DNA of 64,000 bases from Pedobacter sp. BAL39 (GCF_000170795.1 NZ_ABCM01000010.1:147748-211747); one strand, 5' to 3'. Shown: positions 27,536 through 37,142, counted from the stretch's first letter. The notes: generated by a model from the sequence alone, not told the origin. Translations and numbers: made by a program.

Positions 27536-28429
27536 TTAATAGTGCTCAATGTAAGGTTCAACATGGATCAGCGCATCCTTGACTTTCAGCCCCGAAGCAA
27601 TCAGCTCATCTTTCACCTGGTGTGCAATGCGGTGTGCTTCGAACACAATGGTATTAGGATCAACCTCTATGTGCATATCCACATAATATTCAAGTCCCAT
27701 TTTCCGTACATAACATTTCTCCACACGCTTCACTTCTTCATGTAAGGAGGCAACGTTACAAATCGCATCTATCAGTTCATCGGATGGCGCGCTGTCCATG
27801 ATCTCCGAAAAGGCGGGTTTGATAATCTGAAACGCATTATAGACGATAAAAAGACAGGCAAATAAAGCAGCCCAGTCGTCAGCTCCCTCGTAACCTTTAC
27901 CCAATAACAAGGCGATGGAGATTCCTATTAACGCTGCAACAGAAGTAATTGCATCACTGCGGTGGTGATAAGCATCTGCCTTTACGGCATTGCTATTGAG
28001 CCGTTTTCCTACTTTCATCACATGGCGAAAAAGCAGTTCCTTAACTAATACGACAGCAAGCAGCACAAAAAGGGTAAATTTCCCCGGAAGCGCATGCGGT
28101 GTATTGATATAACCGATCGCATGATAGGCAATCCATCCTGCAGCGCCCAGCAGGAACAGGCCGATGACCACTGCCGCTACCGGCTCGGCCTTTCCATGAC
28201 CATAAGGGTGCCCTTTGTCGGGAGGGCGTTGGGCGTATAGCAGTGCAAGCCAAAGCAGGCCTGAACTGATCACATCCGCACCAGATTCAGTTGCATCAGC
28301 AATCAGGGCGTAAGAATGGCCGAGATATCCGGATATGCCTTTTACAAAAATCAAAGCAATGCTGATGAGAATACCCAGCTGGGTAGTACGTATCGCCTGC
28401 GTTGCCGCCGGCATTTGAGATAATTTCAT
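27536..28429 (-). CDS. Cation diffusion facilitator (CDF) metal-ion transporter
   Basis: A 297-aa efflux transporter with about six membrane helices and a cytoplasmic C-terminal domain. Transport-site motifs are present: ADATESGADVISSGLLWLAL (in place of the usual H/D-x-x-x-D) and ADAYHHRSDAITSVAAL. The regulatory domain includes VRKMGLEYYVDMHIEVDPN and EAHRIAHQVKDELI. Members export Zn, Co, Cd, Fe or Mn in exchange for protons. The first site reads A-D-A-T-E-S, so the metal cannot be assigned safely. Confidence 0.9.
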   Translation of the reverse strand: MKLSQMPAATQAIRTTQLGILISIALIFVKGISGYLGHSYALIADATESGADVISSGLLWLALLYAQRPPDKGHPYGHGKAEPVAAVVIGLFLLGAAGWIAYHAIGYINTPHALPGKFTLFVLLAVVLVKELLFRHVMKVGKRLNSNAVKADAYHHRSDAITSVAALIGISIALLLGKGYEGADDWAALFACLFIVYNAFQIIKPAFSEIMDSAPSDELIDAICNVASLHEEVKRVEKCYVRKMGLEYYVDMHIEVDPNTIVFEAHRIAHQVKDELIASGLKVKDALIHVEPYIEHY

Positions 28430-28537
28430 TGATGTATTTTTTTAACATGATCCCTGAACAGATCGGAAAAACCAAAACTCAGTGGAACATCACTTGCCTT
28501 GTATCAACAGTAGTGACATTGCATTTTTTAAAATAAA

Positions 28538-28921
28538 CTAACAGCAGATGAGTTGTGGAGGCCGGTCTATCGTACCGCAATACGGCGATGGAGTAAACTC
28601 ATTAGAATACCGACATATGAAATCAGGGCTGGGGGCAGCTTTTAGTGTATGGTCCGTGACTTCCTGATTGGTAAATAAAAGCGTATGAAGATGCGGATTG
28701 ATCTTTTTGAAAGGCAGTTTCATGTCCTGCTGCTGATCATGATCCTGGATGTCATTACCCAGGTAATGCATATCTATAAATCTCAAAAAAGTAACCGCAG
28801 GATCCTGCTTCTGGTGTGTCAGGTAGTGACTAATAAGGAATGGAAATTTGGCCAGTTCTCCAAATACAGAATTGCTTCCCAAAACGATCAGGATTAATAA
28901 ATACAGGCCAATTATTCTCAC
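28538..28921 (-). CDS. Small exported or membrane-anchored protein of unknown function
   Basis: A 127-aa protein with an N-terminal hydrophobic signal or anchor (MRIIGLYLLILIVLGSNSVF) and a His-rich middle (HYLTHQKQDP, DMHYLGNDIQDHDQQQD). The C terminus has two Cys pairs (FICRYSNEF, PYCGTIDRPPQLICC). It follows the CDF gene region on the same strand, and the His-rich part could bind metal. I do not recognise the family, and the coding call rests on the signal-like start and composition. Confidence 0.6.
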   Translation of the reverse strand: MRIIGLYLLILIVLGSNSVFGELAKFPFLISHYLTHQKQDPAVTFLRFIDMHYLGNDIQDHDQQQDMKLPFKKINPHLHTLLFTNQEVTDHTLKAAPSPDFICRYSNEFTPSPYCGTIDRPPQLICC

Positions 28922-29046
28922 TGGGCAAAGTTAACAATTTATACGATTTGGAAGATGAGCTCACAACAGCCTATCCTGTCAAATACCGTAAATAAGCAGG
29001 AGATATTCACTAACTTTATATATCACAAAAACTTAGCCTGCAGTTT

Positions 29047-30531
29047 ATGAAAGTTTATCGGCTTTTCATCCCATCCCTTTTCATTACACTAACTATATTC
29101 TCTTTTGTAAACCGACCAACTCCCATTACTGCTTCAGCAAATGGATACCAGATTGATACTGTAGCAGAGAACCTAAGGGTGCCATGGCAGCTGGTTTTTC
29201 TTCCGGACAAAAGCATTTTGTTTACAGAAAGAGAAGGCCGCGTCCGGATCATCAGAAACAACAAATTGGTGGCCAAGCCTATATTTAACCTCAATGACGT
29301 CGTATTGAGAAATAAATCTGGTGCACTGGGCCTTTGTCTGCATCCTGACTTCAGGAAAAACAAGCTCATCTACCTGGCCAGCAACTATATGCTGAACGAT
29401 CGCATGAAGCTGAGGATAGTCAGATATCAAATGGAAAACGACACCTTATTTGATCCACTGATCATATTGAAAGACATCCCTGCAAATCAAAATCATACAG
29501 GCTGCAGGCTGGCATTTGGTCCCGACAAAAAGCTCTATATCACCACAGGAGATGCAGATCAGCCAACGCTGGCACAAGACCTTAAAGCTTACAATGGCAA
29601 AGTCCTACGGGTAAGTGATGATGGTACGTCACCCTCCGACAATCCTTTTATCACCAACGACACTGCGCATAAGGAAATCTGGTCTTACGGCCATAGAAAT
29701 CCGCAAGGTTTGTCATTTCAGGCAGGCACAGGCCTGCTCTACGAATCAGAGCATGGTCCTACTGGCGGTGATGAAATCAACCTGATAAAAAAAGGAGCAA
29801 ATTATGGCTGGCCTGAAGTACACCACGACGAGCGCAGAATAGGTATGGAATCACCACTTTTTCAATATACCCCATCTATCGGCCCGGGTGAAGCGATGTT
29901 CTACAATGGAGATCAATTTCCCCAGCTAAAAGGGAAACTGCTGGTTGCCTGCCTGAGAGGGGAGTCCATTCTGTGCCTGACCCTCACCAACAATAAAATC
30001 ACCGATCAATCCGTGTTTTTCAAAAATCAATATGGACGGATACGTTCAGTTGTCACAGGACCAGACGGCTACATTTATTTTTCCACTTCCATGCACGACC
30101 CTGGCGAAGGACATCCCCGGGATGAACACGATGACATGATCTTGAGGATGCGTCCTTCTGCAACATCAAAACTGCAGCTCAACATGAGTACTGAAACAGT
30201 TAAGGTACCAGCAGCTACTCAGAAGCGTACTGAGCAAAAGGTAGCCAGCAGTAGTAAGCCACAATCAGGCAGCAGAACGACGAATACAAAAACGGCCGCA
30301 GGTATTTTTCAGCAACTTTGCGCCTCCTGTCATGGCGACAAACTTCAGGGTACGGCTACAGCGAAAGGGTTTAGGAAGGGGAAGTTCCTTCATGGTTCAG
30401 ATAAGAAATCCATCATTTCCAATATCACCAATGGTATAGTAGAAAAGGGAATGCCTTCCTGGAATGGCGCGATCAGCAACCAAGACATCAGTAAACTTGT
30501 AGATTATATCCTTGCAAATTCATTAAAATAG
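29047..30531 (+). CDS. PQQ-type soluble aldose dehydrogenase fused to cytochrome c
   Basis: A 494-aa exported protein. Residues about 30-380 form the six-bladed glucose/sorbosone dehydrogenase propeller (VPWQLVFLPDKSILFTEREG, HTGCRLAFGPDKKLYITTGD, YGHRNPQGLSF, ESEHGPTGGDEINLI). After a Gln/Ser/Thr-rich linker there is a C-terminal cytochrome c domain with the haem motif CASCH and a candidate axial Met in KGMPSW. The enzyme would oxidise a periplasmic aldose to the aldonolactone and pass electrons internally to haem. PQQ dependence is known for the family, not shown here. Confidence 0.88.
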   Translation: MKVYRLFIPSLFITLTIFSFVNRPTPITASANGYQIDTVAENLRVPWQLVFLPDKSILFTEREGRVRIIRNNKLVAKPIFNLNDVVLRNKSGALGLCLHPDFRKNKLIYLASNYMLNDRMKLRIVRYQMENDTLFDPLIILKDIPANQNHTGCRLAFGPDKKLYITTGDADQPTLAQDLKAYNGKVLRVSDDGTSPSDNPFITNDTAHKEIWSYGHRNPQGLSFQAGTGLLYESEHGPTGGDEINLIKKGANYGWPEVHHDERRIGMESPLFQYTPSIGPGEAMFYNGDQFPQLKGKLLVACLRGESILCLTLTNNKITDQSVFFKNQYGRIRSVVTGPDGYIYFSTSMHDPGEGHPRDEHDDMILRMRPSATSKLQLNMSTETVKVPAATQKRTEQKVASSSKPQSGSRTTNTKTAAGIFQQLCASCHGDKLQGTATAKGFRKGKFLHGSDKKSIISNITNGIVEKGMPSWNGAISNQDISKLVDYILANSLK

Positions 30532-30723
30532 GACGTAGCCCGCCTACATGGTTGGATGTTGCGTATTCCAACGAGCAATTATCCTTATATGTATTCCTGT
30601 CATAAATTATATGATAACTGTCGTACAGATTTAATTCGATCATTTAAACATCTGCTGGAGCGTGTTTAATCTCGCTTTTACCGGTGGAATATTTTTCCCT
30701 AAGGCTGAAGATCTATAAGAAGA

Positions 30724-32304
30724 TTGATAGCTACGCTTTCGAAATTATATTTAACAATACCTACAATAAATGCAACAACTTTAATTTATAAAATAACTAT
30801 ATTTGTAAAAATATTAAAAAGCATAAACAAACTCTCACTTTTTACTAAAGCACTACTTTTGTGTTTTATTTGTGTCGCACTTTGTTCTTGTAAAAAACAA
30901 GCGGAGGAAACTTTTACTGCAGGTAAAATCAGCGCGAAGATGGATGCCCCTTCATCCAGACTTATGTCTGGTGAACAGGTTTTTCTAGTGCCAAATGTTC
31001 GGCAGGAATCAAATAATTACAAAGAAAGCAGTCATACATTTGTGACGCCAACCGGTTGGATCATGACGGGAAGAAGACATAGTGGCGACGAAAATGGCAG
31101 TACAATTTATGAATATGCGGACTTAAAGGCAGTGGATAGCCAAGGGCAACCTTTGGGTGGTATAATTACTGTGGAAGACGGGAGATGGGAAGGTTATGTG
31201 AAAGAATCTAATAGCGTTTTTGTAGCTCCTTCAGATAGAGTGGTCTTGGGAAGGGAGCATTATGGTGATGAAAATAAAAATACCAGATACTTTACAGGTG
31301 TAGTAAAATACAATGGCGTTGCTACGGCTATTATAAACTATGTTAATTCGATTACTACTAAAGAATCTAATGGAACATGGTTTAGGTCTGGAAGTGACCA
31401 AGTTGTTGTTGGCCGAACCCATACGGGCGATGAAAATGGTAATACATTTTATAAGTATGCTACAATTGTATTTAACACTACAGTTAGGCCCCCAAGTAGG
31501 TTTAAGGTCGTAGTCAGGCTACATCCAACAGAGCCTAATTATCCAATGAATCCCATTGATTTCATTACTGCTTCCAGGTTTAGAGAGCACGTTGAAGGTG
31601 GTTCAGATAAAGGATTTAATAAGAATTTGAATCGATTTGAAACAACGAATTCCCATAATCCAGAATTTTACAATATTCCTGTCAATATTATCAATAGCTA
31701 TGTAGGCCCATTTCCAAATTCACTGAATTTAAGGCCCCATGATGAGCATGCCTATCGTCCCGGACAAGTATTCCTAGAGCCTGATGACAATTTAGTTGGC
31801 GATATATCTCCAAATGGTCGTGTTCCTGTTTTTCAATATACTGTAGGTTCACAAATACAGTATTGGATGTTTTATGGGTACAATTTTTCAGAAATTTTGT
31901 TAGGGGCATTGAGCTTTTCTCATCAAGGTGACTGGGAAAATGTCATATTGAACATCAAGGATAATAAAATTGAAAGCGCAATTTTAAGTCAACATGATAG
32001 CGGCGGAGCTTTCATTCAGAAAGAAAATTTAATAATTACAGAATCTGACGGAGTACAAACCCTATATATTTATAGTGCGAGAGGCTCGCACGCTCTGTAC
32101 GAAAAAGCTGGTGATTTCCATACAGCGAATACGGATCACGCAAGAGATAATGGATACCAATGGGTAATTACAGATAATGTTCAAGACCTATCGACTCAAC
32201 CTTGGAAAGATTATTCAGGTGCATGGGGCGAAGTTGGCGAAAATACACATACAACTGGCCCCTTGGGCCCATGGTATAAAAGATTAGGTTTTCAATATTT
32301 TTAG
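30724..32304 (+). CDS. Lipoprotein with three GDEN repeats and a Vps62-like domain
   Basis: A frame of 526 codons with no in-frame ATG before the signal peptide; 30724 is a TTG. A hydrophobic segment ending at Cys56 (LLLCFICVALCSC) looks like a lipoprotein signal, so the true start is probably further down, from a non-ATG codon after the TATATTTG box at 30798-30805. Three repeats follow with the core GR-x-H-x-GDEN (HSGDENGS, HYGDENKN, HTGDENGN), 54-60 aa apart. The C-terminal half has HQGDWENVILNI and a later RGSHALYEKAGDFH, as in Vps62/DUF946 proteins. The gene is visibly more AT-rich than its neighbours, suggesting transfer. Confidence 0.75.
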   Translation: MIATLSKLYLTIPTINATTLIYKITIFVKILKSINKLSLFTKALLLCFICVALCSCKKQAEETFTAGKISAKMDAPSSRLMSGEQVFLVPNVRQESNNYKESSHTFVTPTGWIMTGRRHSGDENGSTIYEYADLKAVDSQGQPLGGIITVEDGRWEGYVKESNSVFVAPSDRVVLGREHYGDENKNTRYFTGVVKYNGVATAIINYVNSITTKESNGTWFRSGSDQVVVGRTHTGDENGNTFYKYATIVFNTTVRPPSRFKVVVRLHPTEPNYPMNPIDFITASRFREHVEGGSDKGFNKNLNRFETTNSHNPEFYNIPVNIINSYVGPFPNSLNLRPHDEHAYRPGQVFLEPDDNLVGDISPNGRVPVFQYTVGSQIQYWMFYGYNFSEILLGALSFSHQGDWENVILNIKDNKIESAILSQHDSGGAFIQKENLIITESDGVQTLYIYSARGSHALYEKAGDFHTANTDHARDNGYQWVITDNVQDLSTQPWKDYSGAWGEVGENTHTTGPLGPWYKRLGFQYF

Positions 32305-32352
32305 TATTTAGCGTACGTTGATATTCAATTATTAGCGATACCCTTTCTATAT

Positions 32353-32385
32353 AGCCCTTATCCTACTACCGGATAGGGGCTTTTT
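32353..32385 (+). terminator. Rho-independent terminator
   Basis: An 11-bp stem with one wobble pair (AGCCCTTATCC with GGATAGGGGCT), loop TACTACC, followed by a T run. It closes the Vps62-like gene. Confidence 0.88.
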
Positions 32386-32557
32386 AAAATACGATCCCGC
32401 TAATTACTAGATTAAAACCATAATTGCGTTGATTATGGTTGCATATTGTACTAACAGTGTACTAACAATAAAATGTCCAAAAGCTGTTGCCTCTGCATTT
32501 TAAAAATCCCACTAGACAAAAAAACCTCCCAGAATTAACTGGAAGGCTTCATTTCGG

Positions 32558-32631
<74 letters not shown>

Positions 32632-32739
32632 GTTTTGGCTATAGGGTGGCAAAAATAGCAATTAGTTTGTGTAATGCAAATTAATATTAAAATAACGGCC
32701 GGTCATACTTGCAGCACGGCTAGGTCAAGCGTTGTCCAC

Positions 32740-32892
32740 GGTTTAAGATTAACAGGGGGTCCACCCGGGATCAACCTGGCCTTGACCCGGTAAAACCATG
32801 GTAAAACCAGGGTAAAACACCAATCTTTAGCCCTGTAGACCCCGGGTAGACCCCGCGTCATTCCCGGGTGGACCCCCTGTTAATTTTAAACT
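32740..32892. repeat. 11-nt phased repeat element with inverted arms (element A)
   Basis: Positions 32756-32876 are eleven consecutive 11-nt units in exact register, most starting GG and ending in CC or CCC. Examples are GGTAAAACCAT, GGTAAAACCAG and GGTAAAACACC (32789-32821), and CTGTAGACCCC with GGGTAGACCCC (32833-32854). The block lies between perfect 22-bp inverted arms at 32749-32770 and 32862-32883, and the match continues outward with a few mismatches. No protein is encoded. It fills the gap between tRNA-Ala and the lipoprotein gene at 32981. It resembles element B at 57056-57257. Confidence 0.8.
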
Positions 32893-32980
32893 GTGTCCGA
32901 AGCTTCTATGGATCATCACTGGCTCAATCTTTGTTCATTGCCTGTCTCAAATTTTCAAATAAGTAACAACATCAAGATTC

Positions 32981-33535
32981 ATGACAAAAGCAGCTTTAGT
33001 AACCTCGAAATCCAGCATTATCATTTTATCAGTCATCACACTTCTACTATCCGCCTGTTTCGGGGAATCACCTCAGCGCTTCTTTGACATATCCATACTC
33101 AACACCAACATGATAACAGATTTCGCTACGCCAAGGCTATCGAAGTCAATTGACGATCAGACCAAAGAATATCCGGATATTCCTTCCAGCAAAAAGAAAG
33201 GAAATGAGGCCGTAGAGTTCGTCACTAACAAGGTGCTGTATTTAGAACAGTCGCTGGAGAAAATAAAAAAACTTTCGACCAACGGAGAGGACACAAAAGA
33301 AATCAAAGCACTTTCCACACAATTGTACGAGCTGGTCATACCAGTCTATAAAAACGAATACATGGCTTATGCTAAACTGTGCGATAGTAAAGGCAGTCAG
33401 CAGGAAAAAGAAACAATGGCAGCAGCAATAGATGCCAAATATGCCGCCTCTTTTGAACAGAAATACAATGCCCTGCTGGAAAAAGGAAAGCGTTATGCAG
33501 AAGAAAACAACCTACCTGTAGATTGGGGTAAATAA
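32981..33535 (+). CDS. Small lipoprotein of unknown function
   Basis: A 184-aa protein with a lipoprotein signal (SSIIILSVITLLLSAC, lipid Cys at about residue 26). The mature part is mostly helical and charged (VLYLEQSLEKIKKL, EIKALSTQLYELVIPVYKNE). I do not recognise a family. It is followed at 33794 by another lipoprotein gene on the same strand and may belong with it. Confidence 0.7.
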   Translation: MTKAALVTSKSSIIILSVITLLLSACFGESPQRFFDISILNTNMITDFATPRLSKSIDDQTKEYPDIPSSKKKGNEAVEFVTNKVLYLEQSLEKIKKLSTNGEDTKEIKALSTQLYELVIPVYKNEYMAYAKLCDSKGSQQEKETMAAAIDAKYAASFEQKYNALLEKGKRYAEENNLPVDWGK

Positions 33536-33793
33536 TCGAATAATAATCCCAGGCAGACAAATCCCCTAAAAAGGCTAACGGATAAGAGTTGACAGTTCCG
33601 TTCTGCAATGCAATCGCTATTCTTGTAAAAGATTAAGACCACTACAGGAATTGGGATCACCATTTAAGTGATAACGAAGATATTGAGCACAAATCCTCTT
33701 AAGAACAAAAAAATGAGGGTTAGATGTTCCAATAGATAGGGCAATCCTCAAGAAAGAAAGAAAGAAAACATCATCTAAACATAAACGACCGCT

Positions 33794-35497
33794 ATGAAAA
33801 ACTGCTCCGTAAAAAAAGAGAACTTCCCGACAAGGACTGCCGGCGTCCCCTTGCTGATCCTTGCCATTCTTTTGATTTCCGCTTCCTGCAAAAAAGGATT
33901 AACAGAGCAGCAGAAAGTATTCCTGGACTATGCCAAGCTTGAAGACACCTACCATTTCACAGGATACTACAGAAACGCAGACTTTTACAGTACCACTACA
34001 GAGGCACCGGCATATAGCGACAGTGCGTTTAACATCAATACTTTCAAAAACAACTTAAAAAACACATTTAAGCTGATCGCTGAAGGCTCCAATTATGAAC
34101 CTTATTTTGAAGGCGACGAGCTACAGTACCCTCATGAATATAAGTTCCAGCCACAGAAAGACGGCTCCGTACAGGTAACCCTATCGGTATTCGTACCGGA
34201 TACTTTCTATAAATTTTCATTAGGCAGAAATGAAATCGGTAAAACCATTGAAAAAGACAGTGCAGAAGTCACGCTGCTGGATATGACAAACGATGGGGCC
34301 ACACTTCTTGTTAAGAACAATGGGATCAGACGCAGTTACGATTACACCTATGACGGAGTGGATAAAAAGGACTACAGTGAAAATAAAAACGAACCGGAAA
34401 GTACGGCTATTGGTTATGGAAATTACCTCTTTTCCAGCGAAACCCTGGAAAGTCCAAACACGCAACACGTTAGGGCTGACAGTAACCTGATCACTTCAAA
34501 AGCTTCGCGACTGAGCATCAGTGCGACTGATGAAACCGGGGAAACATTGCTGAGTGACGGCCGAATCAATGATTTCAGACATTACCTGTGGTACAGGAAT
34601 CATGACATGCCTTATCCTGAACTGGCCTCACAATACAGAGACATGATGTACCGCTACAAGGAGGAGGATATGGATTCCCTACATAAATTTAATCCCATCG
34701 ACATCGTTAACATCAAAACAAGTGGCAAAATTGAAAAAGTAGAATTCTTTCTCAGATCTGCTAAAGGCCATATTGAAACCATCGACCTTGGTCATAAGGT
34801 TCCTGAAGCAAGGCAAGAACGCAAAGGCCCGAAAATGATCAAAGTGCAGTTTTTACCGATCCAGAATCTCACAAAGGAAGATGCCGGTAAAATATTAAAA
34901 GTTGGATTTGCAGCATTGACCTCAGTTGGCAATGAGAACCAGCAGTTCCAGATCTACGCCTCTCTGCCAAAAACATACAACAGCATGGAAACGAAGATGT
35001 ACTTTAATGACCTCATGATTTTCAATGCCAAGGACTCCGTTAACGTCGAAAATACCGAAAGCTCAAACAGTTTCTTTGAGTTTGGCTGGTCAGACAATGC
35101 GCCGAATAATGTAAAGGCCATACACTTCAAAACGCCGCTCAATCAACCGACAAAAATCACAGGTAAAATTGAATTAAAAGTACCTCATTACACAGACAGG
35201 GAGTTTAAAGTGGGCAACCTGCCCAAAAGCATCACCACTTCTGCTGATGGTTTGACATTTACATTCGTCAGAGGCGCCGAAGAGTTTAACAATGTCGCTG
35301 AAATTTATGCATTTAAGGCCTCAGACAAAAAGAATTCCATTGCGCTCAGCTATCCGGAAAACGAAACAGATTCTGCGAAACAACTGAACATTAAATTCAA
35401 AGAGAAACCAGCCTCTATCATTATCAGGTATATTGAAAAGAAAGGATTGGAAACGGAAATAGCATTTGAATTCGAGATCCCGCAAAAGACCAAATAA
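33794..35497 (+). CDS. Large lipoprotein of unknown function
   Basis: A 567-aa protein with a lipoprotein signal (VPLLILAILLISASC, lipid Cys about residue 32). The mature part shows no repeats or motifs I know. It looks like a beta-rich surface lipoprotein with several strand-turn stretches (VQVTLSVFVPDTFYKFSLG, ITGKIELKVPHYTDREF). The upstream region contains a short (GAAA)4 tract at 33753-33768. It lies 119 bp before the flavin reductase gene, with a hairpin between them, so it is probably a separate unit. Confidence 0.7.
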   Translation: MKNCSVKKENFPTRTAGVPLLILAILLISASCKKGLTEQQKVFLDYAKLEDTYHFTGYYRNADFYSTTTEAPAYSDSAFNINTFKNNLKNTFKLIAEGSNYEPYFEGDELQYPHEYKFQPQKDGSVQVTLSVFVPDTFYKFSLGRNEIGKTIEKDSAEVTLLDMTNDGATLLVKNNGIRRSYDYTYDGVDKKDYSENKNEPESTAIGYGNYLFSSETLESPNTQHVRADSNLITSKASRLSISATDETGETLLSDGRINDFRHYLWYRNHDMPYPELASQYRDMMYRYKEEDMDSLHKFNPIDIVNIKTSGKIEKVEFFLRSAKGHIETIDLGHKVPEARQERKGPKMIKVQFLPIQNLTKEDAGKILKVGFAALTSVGNENQQFQIYASLPKTYNSMETKMYFNDLMIFNAKDSVNVENTESSNSFFEFGWSDNAPNNVKAIHFKTPLNQPTKITGKIELKVPHYTDREFKVGNLPKSITTSADGLTFTFVRGAEEFNNVAEIYAFKASDKKNSIALSYPENETDSAKQLNIKFKEKPASIIIRYIEKKGLETEIAFEFEIPQKTK

Positions 35498-35540
35498 CTA
35501 CAGCCGGAATCGAAAGAAATTACCAAAATGATCTCATCAG

Positions 35541-35572
35541 AGGTTTGAAAACCTAGGCCGCTTTTCAAACCT
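35541..35572. promoter_or_regulatory. Perfect 11-bp hairpin between the lipoprotein and reductase genes
   Basis: AGGTTTGAAAA and TTTTCAAACCT form a perfect 11-bp stem with a 10-nt loop. No T run follows it. It may terminate the lipoprotein transcript or serve as an operator 45 bp before the reductase start. Confidence 0.5.
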
Positions 35573-35616
35573 TTGATAATGCTCCTTGTTATAGTCCTAC
35601 ATCAAAAGATCAATTT

Positions 35617-37002
35617 ATGAGACATTTCGACGCGATAGTCATCGGGGCCGGACAGGCGGGTACGCCATTGGCGAAAAAGCTTGCTGAAGGAGGAAAAAAA
35701 ACACTGATCATCGAAAAGAGAATTGTTGGAGGTACCTGTATCAACGACGGCTGTACGCCCACAAAAGCAATGATTGCCTCCGCCCGTGCAGCGCATCAGG
35801 CCAGGTCAGCAGCAGCGCTTGGCGTAGAAGTTTCTGACGTTAAAGTAAACCTGCCGAAGATCAAACAGCGGAAAGATAAAATCGTAAAATCCTTCAGAGG
35901 TTCCAGTGAGAAAGGAATAGAAGAGACCAAGGGCCTTGAACTCATTTATGGAGAAGCCGTTTTTACCGAGGAGAAAACGTTAACCATTCAATTGAATAAA
36001 GGAGGAGAAGAAACCGTAAGCGCTGATTGGATCTTCATCAATACCGGTGCAAAGACAGTTATCCCGGAGATCGACGGACTGGACGGAATAGATTACCTCA
36101 GCTCCACCAGCATCATGGAGCTGGAAGAAGTTCCTGAGCACCTGGTCATCCTTGGCGGCAATTACATCGGATTGGAATTTGGCCAGATGTTCAGCCGCTT
36201 TGGCAGCAAGGTGACCATCCTTGAAAAGTCATCCCGGTTGCTCAGCAAAGAAGATGAAGACATTGCTGAGGAGGTCACCAAATTCCTGCAGGACGAGAAA
36301 ATTGACATCCTCAATGATGTCACAACAGATCAGTTTGAACTTGATGACAAAGGAAACATCATCACCAGCATCTCCATCAAGGGCAAAAAGCTACAGATCA
36401 GCTCCAGTCACCTGCTCGTCGCAGTAGGACGAAGCCCGCAGACCGACCAGCTGGGACTGCAAAAGGCAGGTATCAAAACGGACGACAAGGGGCACATCCT
36501 GGTCGACGATAAACTGGAAACCAATATCTCCGGCGTGTATGCTCTTGGTGATGTCAAAGGAGGCCCAGCATTCACCCACGTTTCCTATAACGACTACACC
36601 ATTGTTTACCGTAACCTGCTTGAAGGTGCAAACTACACAACCGCCGACCGGCCCATCCCCTATTGTATGTTTACCGATCCGCAGCTGGGGCGCATAGGTT
36701 TATCAGAAAGAGAAGCTAAAGAAAAAGGTCTTAACTTCAAGGTCGCCACATTGCCAATGGCCAATGTAGCCAGGGGCATTGAAACGGGCGAAACAAAAGG
36801 CTTGATGAAGGCTATTGTAGATGCCGACAGCAAAAAAATTCTCGGTGCTGCTATATTGGGTACCGAAGGTGGTGAGGTCATGTCTGTGCTGCAGATGGCT
36901 ATGATTGGAGGGATCACCTATGACAGGATCAGGTATTGCATATTTGCCCACCCCACCTTCTCTGAATCATTGAACAATCTCTTTATGACTATTGAAGAGT
37001 AA
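35617..37002 (+). CDS. Mercuric-reductase-like FAD/NAD(P)-dependent disulfide oxidoreductase
   Basis: A 461-aa class I flavin disulfide reductase. Residues 10-15 (GAGQAG) bind FAD, and the redox-active pair is Cys41 and Cys46 in GGTCINDGCTPTK. The NAD(P) domain has VILGGNYIGLEFG, the second FAD motif is SGVYALGDVKGG, and the C-terminal interface motif is FAHPTFSESL with the His-Glu pair. It lacks an N-terminal metal-binding domain and the C-terminal Cys pair of true mercuric reductases. The product is therefore unknown; a small disulfide is plausible. It begins a four-gene unit with an ABC importer and an EgtD-like methyltransferase. Confidence 0.88.
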   Translation: MRHFDAIVIGAGQAGTPLAKKLAEGGKKTLIIEKRIVGGTCINDGCTPTKAMIASARAAHQARSAAALGVEVSDVKVNLPKIKQRKDKIVKSFRGSSEKGIEETKGLELIYGEAVFTEEKTLTIQLNKGGEETVSADWIFINTGAKTVIPEIDGLDGIDYLSSTSIMELEEVPEHLVILGGNYIGLEFGQMFSRFGSKVTILEKSSRLLSKEDEDIAEEVTKFLQDEKIDILNDVTTDQFELDDKGNIITSISIKGKKLQISSSHLLVAVGRSPQTDQLGLQKAGIKTDDKGHILVDDKLETNISGVYALGDVKGGPAFTHVSYNDYTIVYRNLLEGANYTTADRPIPYCMFTDPQLGRIGLSEREAKEKGLNFKVATLPMANVARGIETGETKGLMKAIVDADSKKILGAAILGTEGGEVMSVLQMAMIGGITYDRIRYCIFAHPTFSESLNNLFMTIEE

Positions 37003-37142
37003 CAATGATATTTGCTTACCTTGTATCACGGGTTCCACTGACTTAAAAAAACAAAAACCATCAAAGGAAAGTCAAAGAAACACATCAATGACACCCCAGG
37101 AACATACATTAAATATGAAAGCAACGAAACCGGCAATAACGA

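Noticed and set aside
32756..32876. CRISPR-like array
   Set aside because: The units are only 11 nt, there are no spacers of constant length, and no cas genes are nearby.
35617..37002. True mercuric reductase
   Set aside because: It lacks the N-terminal metal-binding domain and the C-terminal Cys pair, and no mer genes are near.
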